A stretch of 64,000 nucleotides of DNA, taken from the NCBI RefSeq assembly GCF_036669915.1, contig NC_089314.1:1798970-1862969 (forward strand). Direction: 5' to 3'. Source of the stretch: Pocillopora verrucosa (taxonomy: Eukaryota > Cnidaria > Anthozoa > Scleractinia > Pocilloporidae). Numbering within the stretch: the stretch's first letter is position 1; each line of letters opens with the position of its first letter. Below the pieces are notes generated by a model that made no database searches, was not told the origin of the DNA, and worked only from the letters and a program-made list of their open reading frames with translations. Below are positions 39,194-52,600 of this stretch, in pieces. A program made the position numbers and the translations under genes.

Positions 39194-42085
39194 ATGGGTG
39201 GGATAAACTTCTACTACAGGGGAAGTAGAGGTGGAACAGTAAGTTTTAAAAGTCATCTTATATACTTTTTAGTTTTTTTTTTTTTTTTAAAGAATTGCTT
39301 TCAAACTGTTGTTTTTTTCCTATGGAGGAAACGATTTCTATTAATACCTTCTATACAAACGGGTTTAAAAAGTTTTAAATATTCATATCAATATCTTTAA
39401 CTCTGACAATGCACAATGATTTACTATATTGGTTTGAACTAATGTCTTTGTTAATTTTAAAGATATTTTTGGTACTCTGCTCCCTACTCTACAACAAACT
39501 TGAAAATAAATTTCTACTTACTCCTTCACATGGTCCATGTTAGCAGGTTTGCTGTAAGAAGTTTGTTTTGGCTCGCACCAGGATAACAATATATGAAATA
39601 AATTGACATGGACTATAAATTGGCACCCAACCACAAAAAGCTAAAGTTGTTTTCCTCTTTTAGACGGAGCGGCTGTTTATTTAATATTTATTATTTTACT
39701 ATGCCGAGACACTTTCCTCTTAGAAGGCTTTTTGCGAAAGAAAAAAAAGTTCTTTTCTAATTTTAATTTTTTCTTTTTTGGGCAAAATTAAAAACACCAA
39801 ATATCAAACTAATCTTTCATTACCTCCAGCAGTTATTGTTTACCGGACAGATTCCTGATCATAGGCAGATACTGGGCAGGTTTCCTCTTCGTGACTTAAA
39901 AGAAGCTTATCTAATTAATAAACAATAATCATTTTGAATCGGAACAAGTTCAGCAAAAAAAAATTTAAGAAATTATCCAAGTTATGTCGTCTGACATCTC
40001 TTAAAAATGTTAGGAAATCCTCTACATGGATCGGAAAACGAGCGAGCCCCGATTATGTATTTTATTTGCTAAAAATGTCAGTCGTTTCATCTCCGTATAT
40101 TAGCATTTTCAATGAAACAATATACTGTCTCAAATATAAAACATTGCACAGGTACTCATTAAATATTTCTTGTAAAAAGTTCAGAAACAAATATCCAGAT
40201 AGAAAAACTATATTTGAGAATATGTGTATTGAACATGCTACAGCATTAGAAAAGAATAACACTTGACCTAGGAGAACTCGTTAAGATTACTTTAGGTGCA
40301 ATTTCAACAAGGCCTGCAAAGCAGCGTGAATTACATTTGTTCTACATAACTAGATTGAAAAGAAAATAGTCTTCGACTTGTATCAGCCTGAGATGCAAAA
40401 ATGGTTTATTAGTGCACTATAATGACAACAAACAACACGTTGTCGCCAGGAAATACATTATAGAGAGAACGAACGATGGGCGTTTTACCAGGGATAGTTA
40501 TTAGAACTGATGATAACTTATCGTAATCAACGGGAAAAAAAAACTGGAACATTATTGTCACTGAAATGAACGTTTCGCGGCCTTGTATCCCAGAGATGCT
40601 AGTTCGCGGATAACAGGAATAAATAATCAACAGTTTTCACCAAAGTGGAGGCGAATAATTGTTACCGTATGCCATAGAGGGAACCGAAAACAAACTCATT
40701 AATGTTTGTGAATATACAAAAGATCGTCGGAAGATATTTGCAGCCTCTGGTATCGTTTAATTACGTATAAACTTTTACGCGTCAAAATGCGGAGTTGCCT
40801 CCGGCTTGCAGAAGCACAACAATTATTCATTCCACTGTATCTACGATAAAGAAGTAATAAACGTTGGCAAAATATTCGGATATTTGGACACGTTATGTCT
40901 CATGTTTAAGAAAAAGTTGATGTAATGATGCTATATTTTTATTTCATTCCGAATGTCGCTTCATCTTTGCAATTAAGATGCTCGAAAAGAGAAATTGCAT
41001 AAACTTAAAACCAAATATTTTTTATATCCGAACACCTCCCTACATATCATCGCCAAAAAATATATGGCTGGTTCAACCGAATACTTTCATAATCAATAGT
41101 TTTAGAAATTTTGCTCAACAGTTTGTTGTAAAGTGTTTTTATTGAAACAAAACGTAGGCAGCCATATGCATAAATATTTAAAAATGACATATACTTTGTT
41201 GCTTCGTTATCAATAAATATTCCAAATCCACTTTGATGAAACTGGATAATTTTTTATATACGGAGGTAATTTAGAGTTACAAGACTTTTCAAAGTAAAGG
41301 TTAAAAGAAGGTCTCAAAAGGGGTTAATGTTGAAAGTTGATTTTTTTTTTCCAATTTTGACTATTGATGGTTAAATCTTGACGGTAGACGATGTTAATAC
41401 CTTTGACAGCAGACGGTTATTACAAGTTTAAACCCATATTAACTTTTTTGTTGATTCGAGCACGAGTTATAAATATTTTTACACCTATTGAGTCTTTCCC
41501 TGACGAAGGAAACTTAATTTTAAAGACCTCTAACGATTAACTAATTGAAATACTTCCAGAGAAATGCATGCAGTAACGAAAATAGCGAAAATTTGTCAAA
41601 ATCATCAATTTCACTTTGACAAATTCCACCCACCCTACTGATTCCCAATGACCCCCTATATTGAGCTCTCCAAACGTCACCGGAAATGATCATAAAATAA
41701 AAACGTATCGAGAAAACTTTATTTACATGATAGCTTAAAACAATCATGATTTCCCTGAGATCGTATTTTCTCATCGTTTTATTGCTTTGCGTCGCCAGAT
41801 TAAGTTGCCTTTTTTCGATGAATTGAAACAGGACCAACTTCTTAATCCACTCAAGAGTATTTCAGAGCATTTAAAGAGTGGGCATTACTCGAAAAATAAA
41901 ACGATTGACAACGTTTTTAGGCTCCATGGGTAGGGGGAGTGAAGGTGACGATGAATATTAATATAATTAATCCTGAAGGTGACTGTAATGGTCACAGAAC
42001 TTTAAATCCTTAACATAATACATAACATTTTGTTGTTGAGTGGTATTGAGAGTTTGCGTGCATAGATTTTAATGCATAAGGCGCC
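39194..42085. repeat. Flank alpha, copy 2, indel-rich
   Basis: Continues the alpha flank of gene C beyond the retrotransposon. Against the copy at 44421-47326 it has many single-base insertions and deletions, and the second copy usually agrees with the other alpha blocks (for example CACATGTCCCTG there, CACATGGTCCATG here near 39527). It stops abruptly at GGCGCC (42085), joined to pol sequence. No gene seen. Confidence 0.75.
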
Positions 42086-44113
42086 CCGACTGATGTGAAA
42101 GGCCGGAAGAGGTTTTTGGGGATGGTAAATTATCTGGCCAATATTCTTGCCACTCCTGTCCGACATGACAGAACCTTTGCGAAGGCTTGAGGACAAGGAC
42201 GTCGAGTGGTGTTGGCTTGCACAGCATGAGAAAGCATTTACCTACCGTCAAAGAATACTTGGCCAAGGCCACGGTTACTGAAATACTATGATGTTACCGA
42301 AGAAGTGACAATACAATGCGATGCCAGCAGAAAGGGTCTAGGTTGCAGTACTGATGCAAAAAAGGGTAAGACCGTTGCCTTTGCCCTCGCGAGCTCTGAC
42401 CGACACCGAAACGCGTTACGCTCAAATCGAGAAAGAGCTCCTCGCCATAGTGTGGTCAACCGACAAGTTCAATCAAATATGGGGGGGGTAAACAAACGGC
42501 GAAGTTGTACCTGCGTAGGTATGCACGAACCAATAAGGGCAAGTTTTTACCAAGCCAATACACAACTCACCAAAGAGGACTCCAGAGAATGCTGATGGAC
42601 CTTCAGAATTTACTCCCTGGCGTGCAGTAACAAAGGGGAACTTCTGGGGTATTCAGATGCACTGAGTCGAGCATACCGCAACACCACCGAAGCCTCCAAG
42701 CACGCGTACAAGTATGATATGTAAACTTGCCGAGATAGATCATTCAGAAACCTCTCGATTGCACCAGTACAGGCTCGCTGAATTCAGAAACGAGATTGCC
42801 AGGGGACCCAGTGATGCAAAAGCTAATCGGAGCAATCAAGGGTGAATGGCCAGTGTCACGGAAGTCCTGTACCCGGAGCTGACGCCTTACTATGACAAAC
42901 GAAAAAGTGAGCTTATAGAAGACAAGGGACTAGTATTCCTGGAGGAGCGATTGCTGGGAACCCCCTTCCCTTGAGAAAAGAAATGTTGAAGCAAATCACC
43001 GATCACATATTGGAATCGAAGGGTGTTTACGTCGCGCTAGGGAGGTCCTCTATTGGCCCCTCATGATTCGGAAGTAAAGGACTTTGTTTCCAAATGCTCA
43101 ATCTGCCAGTCGTACCAGCCAGATCAGTGCCGCGAGGAATTGCAACCGTATCCGATCCCGTCGCGTCCCTGGTCGATGCTAGGTGCCGATTTTTTTGACC
43201 TTGGGCAACAACATTTCTTTGTCCTAGTCGACTACTGGAGTGGGTTCTTTGAAGTCCAGGAGGTAAGGTGGCCACATCTGCTAGCGTGATAGCTGCGTAT
43301 AAAGTACAATTCGACCGCCATGGGTACCAGACGTGCTACGGAACTCAGTTTACGTCATCGGTGTTCAGTGCATTCGTGAGAGAATGGCAGTTTGAACATA
43401 GAACTTCGAGCCCCCGTTACCCCCAGTCAAATGGCCGCGCCGAGAATGCCGTGAAGACCTGCAAGAACTTGATGACGAAAGCGAAAGCGGATGGGCAAGA
43501 CCCGCTGTTAGCCCTTCTTGATTGGCGCAACACCCCAAACAGAGGGTCTAGGAACATCACCCGTACAGAGACTGATGGGACGCCGCTTACGCACTTTCTT
43601 ACCAACCCATGAAACGCTCCTGCGGCAGCCATCACACAGGAAACAGCCACCAATTAGCTGAGCGCAAGAAAAGACAAGCTCAACAATACAACAAAAAGTT
43701 TCGCCCTTTAGAGGCACTAAAGTGGTGGACAGGCCATCAGGATGCGGCTTCCCGGAAGGGAGGAATGGAGTCTGGGGACCTGCATGAAAGCCTTGGGGAA
43801 CAGGTCTTATGAAGTTGAAGTTTGCGGCAGGCGATACCGACGCAACCGTCGGCAACTGCGCCTGACCCCGGAAACAGCACCACCTATGCGTCTGGTAGAA
43901 CTAACTCCGCCGAGTCTACCCTCAAACCGGCGCCAAATCTGACAGAGCCAGGACCTCCTCCACCGGAGTTCCATGGCGAGACCAAAACAGAGAGAATGCC
44001 ACCTGAAAATGAGATGGGAACTGAGCTTGAGCCACAAAGGATTGAAACTCGTCGATCAGAACGCAGACGTCGACCGCCTTTGTGGCATCAGGATTACCAT
44101 ATGAACTGAACAT
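42086..44113 (+). pseudogene. pol: Truncated second copy of Gypsy pol
   Basis: Starts mid-RT at CCGACTGATG, matching 36872 onward, and runs through RNase H and integrase to the same tail. It has no 5' LTR, gag or protease. Many indels, densest from 42240 to 43080, destroy the frame; near 42476-42530 a stretch is garbled, with a run of eight G. Near 43190 it has one more T than the first copy, which keeps the integrase frame there. The deletion at the second catalytic Asp (near 43335) is shared with the first copy. Confidence 0.85.
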
Positions 44114-44276
44114 TGAATGATTGAGCCGCTAAATAGTTGTTGGGTTCTGTTTCTATCTTTTTATGATTTCAATGAAGAACAATGTTTTATCGATTTTATG
44201 TGATTTGAACAGTGATCGAAACCGAACATTAAGTATTAATTAACTTTTGAAGATAAACTTTGTAAAAAGGGGAAGA

Positions 44277-44420
44277 TGTCGTGATATTGCGTTACACGGT
44301 CACGCCACTGGGCCGATGAACATCTTTATATTTAGAAGACTTAGGAGACAACGAATACACACGTGGCGGCAGTCGAGTTCGCACAATAAACAACCCTTTT
44401 GAGTTCACAGAATCGTGACA
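44277..44420 (+). repeat. Duplicated 3' LTR (144 bp)
   Basis: Third LTR copy, preceded by the same purine tract and followed by ATGGG. It lacks the extra C of the 39049 copy, so here it equals the 5' LTR in length. Confidence 0.9.
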
Positions 44421-47400
44421 ATGGGTGGGATAAACTTCTACTACAGGGGAAGTAGAGGTGGAACAGTAAGTTTTAAAAGTCATCTTATATACTTTTTTAG
44501 TTTTTTTTTTTTTTTTAAAGAATTGCTTTCAAACTGTTGTTTTTTTCCTATGGAGGAAACGATTTCTATTAATACCTTCTATACAACGGGTTTAAAAAGT
44601 TTTAAATATTCATATCAATATCTTTTAACTCTGACAATGCCAATGATTTACTATATTGGTTTGAACTAATGTCTTTGTTAATTTTAAAGATATTTTTGGT
44701 ACTCTGCTCCCTACTCTACAACAAACTTGAAAATAAATTTCTACTTACTCCTTCACATGTCCCTGTTAGCAGGTTTGCTGTAAGAAGTTTTGTTTTGGCT
44801 CGCACCAGGATAACAATATATGAAATAAATTGACATGGACTATAAATTGGCACCAACCACAAAAAGCTAAAGTTGTTTTCCTCTTTTAGACGGAGCGGCT
44901 GTTTATTTAATATTTTATTATTTTACTATGCCGAGACACTTTCCTCTTAGAAGGCTTTTTGCGAAAGAAAAAAGTTCTTTTCTAATTTTAATTTTTTTCT
45001 TTTTTGGGCAAAATTAAAAACACCAAATATCAAACTAATCTTTCATTACCTCCAGCAGTTATTGTTTACCGGACAGATTCCTGATCATAGGCAGATACTG
45101 GGCAGGTTTCCTCTTCGTGACTTAAAAGAAGCTATCTAATTAATACCAATAATCATTTTGAATCGGAACAAGTTCAGCAAAAAAAAATTGAAGAAATTTA
45201 TCCAAGTTATGTCTGTCTGACATCTCTTAAAAATGTTAGGAAATCCTCTACATGGATCGGAAAACGAGCGAGCCTCGATTATGTATTTTATTTGCTAAAA
45301 ATGTCAGTCGTTTCATCTCCGTATATTAGCATTTTCAATGAAACAATATACTGGTCTCAAATATAAACATTGCACAGTTACTCATTAAATATTTCTTGTA
45401 AAAAGTTCAGAAACAAATATCCAGATAGAAAAACTCATATTTGAGAATATTGTGTATTGAACATGCTACAGCATTAGCAAAGAATAACACTTGACCTAGG
45501 AGAACTCGTTTAAGATTACTTTAGGTGCAATTTCAACAAGGCCTGCAAAGCAGCGTTGAATTACATTTGTTCTACATAACTAGATTGAAAAGAAAATAGT
45601 CTTCGACTTGTATCAGCCTGAGATGCAAAAAATGGTTTATTAGTGCACTATAATGACAACAAACAACACGTTGTCGCCAGGAAATACATTATAGAGAGAA
45701 CGAACGATGGGCGTTTTACCAGGGATAGTTATTTAGAACTGATGAGTAACTTATCGTAATCAACGGGAAAAAAAAACTGGAACATTATTGTCACTGAAAT
45801 GAACGTTTCGCGGCCTTGTATCCCAGAGATGCTAGTTCGCGGATAACAGGAATAAATAATCAACAGTTATTCACCAAAGTGGAGGCGAATAATTGTTTAC
45901 GTATGCCATATAGGGAACCGAAAAAAAATCATTTAATGTTTGTGAATATACCAAAAGATCGTCGGAAGATATTTGCAGCCTCTGGTATCGTTTAATTACG
46001 TATAAACTTGTTTACGCGTCAAAATGCGGAGTGCCTCCGGCTTGCAGAAGCACAACAATTAATTCATTCCACTGTTATACGATAAAGAAGTCATAACTTT
46101 GGCAAATATTCGGATATTTTGACACGTTATGTCTCATGTTTAGAAAAGTTGATGTAATGATGCTATATTTTTATTTCATTCCGAATGCGCTTCATCTTTG
46201 AAATTAAGATGATCGAAAAGAGAAATTGCATAAACTTAAAACAAAATATTTTTTTATATCAGAACACCTAACTAAATATCATCGCCAAAAAAATATATGG
46301 CTGGTTCAACCGAATACTTTCATAAATCAATAGTTTTAGAAATTTTGCTCAACAGTTTGTTGTAAAGTGTTTTTATTGAAACAAAACGTAGGCAGCCATA
46401 TGCATAAATATATTTAAAAATGACATATACTTTGTTGCTTCGTTATCAATAAATATTCCAAATCCACTTTGATGGAAACTGGATAATTTTTTATATACGG
46501 AGGTAATTTAGAGTTACAAGACTTTTCAAAGTAAAGGTTAAAAGAAGGTCTCAATAAAGGGGTTAATGTTGAAAGTTGATTTTTTTTTCCAATTTTGACT
46601 ATTGATGGTTAAATCTTGACGGTAGACGATGTTAATACCTTTGACAGCAGACGGTTATTACAAGTTTAAACCCATATTAACTTTTTTGTTGATTCGAGCA
46701 CGAGTTATAAATTATTTTTACACCTATTGAGTCTTTCCCTGACGAAGGAAACTTAATTTTAAAGACCTCTAACGATTAACTAATTGAAATACTTCCAGAG
46801 AAATGCATGCAGTAACGAAAATAGCGAAAATTTGTCAAAATCATCAATTTCACTTTGACAAATTCCACCCACCCTACTGATTCCCAATGACCCCCTATAT
46901 TGAGCTCTCCAAACGTCACCGGAAATGATCATAAAATAAAAACGTATCGAGAAAACTTTATTTACATGATAGCTTAAAACAATCATGATTTCCCTGAGAT
47001 CGTATTTTCTCATCGTTTTATTGCTTTGCGTCGCCAGATTAAGTTGCCTTTTTTCGATGAATTGAAACAGGACCAACTTCTTAATCCACTCAAGAGTATT
47101 TCAGAGCATTTAAAGAGTGGGCCATTACTCGAAAAATAAAACGATTGACAACGTTTTTAGGCTCCATGGGTAGGGGGAGTGAAGGTGACGATGAATATTA
47201 ATATAATTAATCCTGAAGGTGACTGTAATGGTCACAGAACTTTAAATCCTTAACATAATACATAACATTTTGTTGTTGAGTGGTATTGAGAGTTTGCGTG
47301 CATAGATTTTAAATGCATAAGGCGCCAACGAGAGGTCATGAAGCTCTGTCCAATGAATTGCCCCAGCCAAATAGTTTAGTCGCTAGCAAAATCCAAACAG

Positions 47401-47760
47401 AGAAAAAAGAAACCGAACCATAGTTGCTTTTAAAGAAAAATTAGGCCACTGTGATAAAGATGACTATCTACTGTAGGCTTCGAATTCAAGTGCTAATACT
47501 ACACTTACAGTCATTTTCAGATTTTTAGCGTATTTTATTGGATTCAAATAGGGGTGAAAATTTGCAACTAAGAGGTCCTTTCAATCTTTTATTTATGATT
47601 TTCTAGGCAGACTAACTTCCAGCTTGGTCGTCTCCACTTGTCTTTGGTAAACAAATTGTGCCATCATTAAATTATATCATAGATATTTCGACGAACTGGA
47701 AATATATAAGACTTTTGCAAAAAAGATGGCAGGTTTCTTGCTGTAGGCAAAGCTTTCAAA
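44421..47760. repeat. Flank alpha, copy 3
   Basis: Cleaner version of the block at 39194-42085, extending on to about 47760 with sequence also found at 22200-22620 and 52500-52960. No gene seen; the 98-codon leftward frame at 46780-47076, also present at 41541-41837, is repeat sequence. Confidence 0.75.
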
Positions 47761-47825
47761 CGCGGTGACAGAGGAATGTTACCATTAAAAAAAACGAATT
47801 TTGATATATAAGTATCAAAAGAGCA

Positions 47826-47871
47826 ACTCAAATACAGGTCAATAACAAAAGTTAATGACCTGTATTTGAGT
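47826..47871. repeat. Hairpin with 16-bp arms
   Basis: ACTCAAATACAGGTCA (47826-47841) is followed after 14 bases by its exact complement (47856-47871). It abuts a vestigial exon end. The same place near gene E (about 53025-53055) has no such hairpin. Confidence 0.7.
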
Positions 47872-47872
47872 C

Positions 47873-47920
47873 TTAAATGAGTCCAAAACATTTGAGCGGC
47901 CCAACACCGAGTATGACATT
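47873..47920 (-). pseudogene. Vestigial 3' end of a fibrinogen-type exon
   Basis: On the minus strand a short frame reads LGVGPLKCFGLI then TAA, clearly the C-terminal signature of this family (LGPLECYGLI in A and B, LGKLKCLGLI in C and F). The rest of the exon is gone. It lies about 165 bases beyond the end of gene D, and a twin is at 53056-53100. Confidence 0.6.
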
Positions 47921-48083
47921 CGGTTACAATTTTTCTTCAAATACTTTTAACTAAACATTATGAATTTCTACATTTTTCTCACAACATTACAATCAAATTA
48001 CCAATTCATTATCATGGACCTCCATGTAAATTCAGTTCTGTCTAAAGGAATACAATGTTCAAGTTGTCTTTTAAATATGAATT

Positions 48084-49516
48084 CTAGATGAGTCCATAAC
48101 ACTCCAGTTTTCCAAGCGTGTGATATCCTTTTTCATCGCCACTGTCCCAGAGATCGGTATTTCCAAATCTCATTTGAATCACAGGAAGCTTGGACTTGTC
48201 TGTTAGTAAACCGCTGTCCTCTCGCCAATTCCAATCGTTCTTATCGCAGTTGCAGCTGTAGCTGCTGTCCGCACACGTGTTATTCAACCCGCATGCACAT
48301 TTAAAGGGAACAGAGTTGACTCCACCCCAGTACTTCATCTTCTCGTCATCACGTGATACCCACCAGCCGAACATGCTACCATTGAAAAGGAGCCTTGAAT
48401 GATAGCACTCGTATTTAATAAACTGCTCACAGTGAGAAGATAAAGCTCTTTAGCTTGCTAGCTGAAGGAGACTGGTTTCATCATCAGTAACATTACGCCA
48501 ATAACTACCAGGGGCTTCAAACCCGTCCACCAGTGTTCTGCTTTCACTGTCGTGACTGACAACTGTTACTCCTATCCCGTCCTAGTCAGTCATGTCACAG
48601 AAGACTTTGAATGGTTTCACTCCGCCCTCTCCATCAGGGTCGATGACATAAGAAGCACTTTTAGCCTCAGGATTGCAGTATTTGACGTCACTGCAAGTTC
48701 GATTTCCTGAAAAACAAATAACAAAGCAACAAAGAACATAAGAAATTTAGAAGTAAAAAATTCCTTTTATTTTCACTTTACGGGAAATATACTTGGGGAA
48801 TGTTTATTGGGGAAAAGAAGTACAATAAACCGATTTGAACTGAATTCATAGCCAAAAGTTAAAAAGAGGTAAACCATATACATACAAGAATAGTGGTTAA
48901 TGACAGTATATGTTTCTTCCATTTCTACCACATGCAACAGTAAAAGACTAAATTCAATACCTCCACGTTTGCTGCGTTTGCAGTGAGTGCCGCAGAATCC
49001 AGGTTTACATTCACAATGATAGGAGTTCCTTTCATATTCAGGAACACAGACACCTCCGTTCTTACAAGGAGCGCTTTCACATTGAGACTAGAAACAAAGT
49101 AAACATTCCTTGAATCATTCAGTTTGTATTTAAAGAAACACGAAGAGTGTTTATCACCGAATATATGAAGAGATCTTACCAACGGACTACAGTGATGGAA
49201 AGTAGCGTTTGCATGAACCTTTTCAGCCTCTCTGTCCTTGTCTTTGGCCAATAACTCGCACAGATAAAGACCTTTGGAGTCAGGATACACTGCTATGTTG
49301 AACGAATAGCACTTTGGTTCACCGACACAAAGGAAAATGTAGTCCAACTTATCTTCCACCATGGACGATGTAAGTTTCTCTTACCATAAGAAATAAAGCA
49401 CTTGAATTTACCAAACGAAGCACGGTCTGTTGGATATCGATAGAGAGCGCTGTTTGTGTGGCAAACAATAATCCTAATAAAGAACGAAAAAACAACAAGA
49501 GTGGCAGAAGCAGCAT
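48084..49516 (-). pseudogene. Gene D: PAN-EGF-fibrinogen-like pseudogene
   Basis: Exons by homology: 49180-49516, 48961-49087 and 48084-48706. Exon 1 is 337 nt, 8 short: a 7-base loss near 49398 and one T missing near 49454, each shifting frame. A PAN cysteine is also replaced (DKLDYIF). Exon 3 keeps full length (623 nt) but has two nonsense codons on the minus strand, one near 48450 (LAS-stop) and one near 48583 (MTD-stop). The EGF exon is open. The C-terminal third (GWWVSRDDEKMKYWGG to LGKLECYGLI) is undamaged. Several independent hits make this a true pseudogene. Confidence 0.88.
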
Positions 49517-49649
49517 GACAGTAGCCGATGAACTCTCACCACCGGAATGAGCTGATGTATGACTCCGAAGACTTACATGCAAATGAAAAATAGGTCCTTT
49601 ATAATTGCCTGTCATTCATTAAGAATTAGTAGCCACATCTATGAAGCAG

Positions 49650-52600
49650 GTGCCATGAGGGGGAAAAACTTCTACTATAGGAGAAGTAGAGGTGGAACAG
49701 TAAGTTTTAAAAAGTAATCTTATGTAAAACTCTCCTTGACAAGCCTCCGTGATACTTTTTATTTATTTATTTTTTTAAAAGAATTGCTTTCAAACGATGT
49801 CAATTAATACTTTCTATACAACGGGTTTAAAAAGTTTTAAATATTCATTTCAATATCTATTAACTCTGACCATGCTAATGATTTATTAAATTGGTTTGAA
49901 CCAATTTTTTGTTAATTTTAAAGGGATTTTTGGTACTCTGCTCCCTGCTCTACAACAAACTTGAAAATATGTTTCTACTTACTCCTTCACATGTCCCTGT
50001 TAGCAGGTTTGCCTTAAGAAGTTATGTTTTGGCTCGCACCAGGATAACAATATATGAAATAAATTGAGATCATATATTGGCACCGACCGCAAGTTTCTTC
50101 TTTTTAGGTGGAGCAGCTGTTTATTTAATATTTTATTATTTTATCATGCCAAGACACTTTTCTCTTGGGATGTTTTTTGAGAAAGAGAAAACGATTCTTT
50201 TCTAATTTTTAATTTTTTCTTTTTTAGAAAAATTAAAAACACCAAATATCAAACTAATCTTTCATTACCTCCCGCAGTTAGTGGAAAAAAGTTGCGATGT
50301 TCTATTCACCGGATGGATTCTCTGATCATAAAGAGATACTGGGCAGACTTCCTCTTAGTGACTTAAAAGGAGCTAATCTTATAAATAAATAATAATCATT
50401 TTGAATTGGAACAAGTTCAGCTCAAAGAAATTGAAGAAATTTATTGAAGTCATGTCTTGAAAATGTTAGGAAATCCTTTACGTGGATCGGAAAACACGCG
50501 AGCCTCGATTATGTATTTTGTTTGCAAAAAAAGTCAGTCGTTTCATCCCTGTATACTAGCATTTTCAATGAAACACTATACTGGTTTCAAATATAAACAT
50601 TGCGCAATTACTCAGTAAATATTTCCTGTAAAAGTTTCAAAAAATATCCAGATAAGAAAAATTATATTTGCGAATGTTGTTTATTCAACATGTTACAGCA
50701 TTAGCAAAGAATAACATTTCACATAGGATAAATGGTCAGATTACTCGTTTAGGATTACGTCATGTCTCATGTTTAGAAAATTTGATATAATGCGTTGCTT
50801 TTTATCTCTCCTTCCGAATGCGCTTCATCTTTAAAATTAAGATAATCCAAAAGAGAAATTACATAGACTTAAAACAAAATATTTTTAGTTATCCGAACAC
50901 CTAAGTAAATATCATCCCCAAAAGCTATATGGCTAATTCAACAGAATGCTTTTATAAGTCAATAGGTTTAGAAATTCTGCTCAACAGTTAATTGCAAAGT
51001 GCTTTATTGAAACAAAACATTGGCAGCTATATGCATAAATATATTTAATAATGACTTGTACCTTGTTGGTTCGTCATCAATAAATATTCCAAATCCACTT
51101 TGATGGAAACTGGATAATTTCTTATATACTGAGGTAATTTAGAGTTTTTTTCCCCCAATTTTGACTATTGAGGTTTATATCTTGGGGCTAACTTCTGACT
51201 TCTACTATAGGAGACGTAGAGGTGGAACAGTAAGTTTTAAAAAGTCATCTTAAGTAAAACTCTCCTTGGCAAGCCTCCATGATACTTTTTAGTTTTTTTT
51301 TTAACAAGAATTGCTTTCAAACGATGTCAATTAATACCTTCTATACAACGGGTTTAAAAAGTTTTAAATATTCATTTCAATATCTATTAACTCTGACCAT
51401 GCTAATGATTTATTAAATTGGTTTGAACCAGTTTTTTGTTAATTTTAAAGGGATTTTTGGTCTCATGTTTAGAAAAGGTGATGTAATGCGTTGCTTTTTA
51501 TCTCTCCCTCCGAATGCACTTCATCTTTGAAATTAAGATAATCGAAAGGAGAAATTGCATAGACTTAAAAAAATATATTTTTCACCTAAGTAACACCTAA
51601 GTAAATATTATCGCCGAAAACTATATGGCTAATTCAACAGAACACTTTCATAAATCAGCAGATTTAGAAATTTTGCTCAACACTTTATTGCAAGGGCTTT
51701 ATTGAAACAAAACATTGGCAGCTATATGCATAAATATATTTAATAATGACATGTACTTTGTTGGTTCGTTATCAATTAATATTCCAAATCCACTTTGATG
51801 GAAACTGGATAATTTCTTGTATAAGGAGGTAATTTAGAGTTACAAGACTTTTCAAAGTAAAGTTGATTTTTTTCCCAATTTTGACTCTTGAGGTTTAAAT
51901 CTTGGGGCTAATGACGGTTGACGATGTTAGTACCTTTGACAGCTGACGTTTATTACCAGTTAAAATCCCTTTAAGTTTGTTGTTGATTTAGCACGAGTCA
52001 TAAATTATGTTTACACCTATTCAGTCTTTCTCTGAAAAAAGTAAACTTAATTTTAAAAACCTCCAACGATTTACTAATTAAGATATGTGCAGAGAAATGT
52101 ATGCAATAACGAAAATGGCGAAAATTCGTCAAAATCATTAACTTCGCTTTGACAAATTAGACTCACCCACCCAACCACCCTACTGATTCACTGATGACCC
52201 CCCCCCTATTGAACCCTCCAAACTTCATCGGAAATGATCATAGAATAAAAACATATCGAAGAAACTTATAGGGTATTTCAGAGCATTCGAAGAGTGGGCC
52301 ATTTCATATTACTCGAGGAATAAAACGATTGATTGCTTTTTCAAGCTCCATGGGTAGGGGGAGTGAAGGTGACAAAGAGTATTAAGTTAATTTTTCCTGA
52401 AGGTGACTGTCGTGGTCACAGATCTTTAAATCCCTAACACATTACATAACATTTTGTTGTTTAGTGGTATTGAGAATTCGCGAGCATATATTGAAATGCA
52501 GAAGGCGCCAACGAGAGGTCATCGAGCTCGGTCTAATAAAATGTCTTAGCCAAATAATTTAATCACTTGCAAAGTCCAAACAGAGGGAAATAAAACCGAA

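Larger units (their letters stand above)
34628..39198 (+). mobile_element. Ty3/Gypsy LTR retrotransposon with ATGGG target duplication
   Basis: Element body 34633-39193 (4561 bp), flanked by ATGGG at 34628-34632 and 39194-39198. The undisturbed site is visible in alpha copy 1 (near 19798). LTRs start TGTCG and end GACA. A TGG-starting primer site follows the 5' LTR directly, and a polypurine tract precedes the 3' LTR. Coding order is gag, protease, RT, RNase H, integrase, so Metaviridae (Gypsy); the pol sequence reminds me of the Mag/K02A2.6-like group, with moderate certainty. LTRs differ by one base, so insertion is recent, yet the coding region has a nonsense codon and frameshifts. Confidence 0.93.
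42086..47326. repeat. Second unit of a 5.2-kb tandem duplication
   Basis: 36872-42085 (5214 bp) and 42086-47326 (5241 bp) are head-to-tail copies: the pol 3' half, 3' LTR and alpha flank up to GGCGCC. In the second unit the flank continues past GGCGCC into its normal sequence. A genuine unequal exchange or a misassembly would both give this picture. Confidence 0.85.

Noticed and set aside
39934..40266. 110-codon + strand frame in alpha flank
   Set aside because: Broken or shortened in the other alpha copies (45.2, 50.4, 62.3 kb), so not maintained as protein.
41541..41837. 98-codon leftward frame repeated at 46780-47076
   Set aside because: Identical because of the 5.2-kb duplication; altered in the other alpha blocks.
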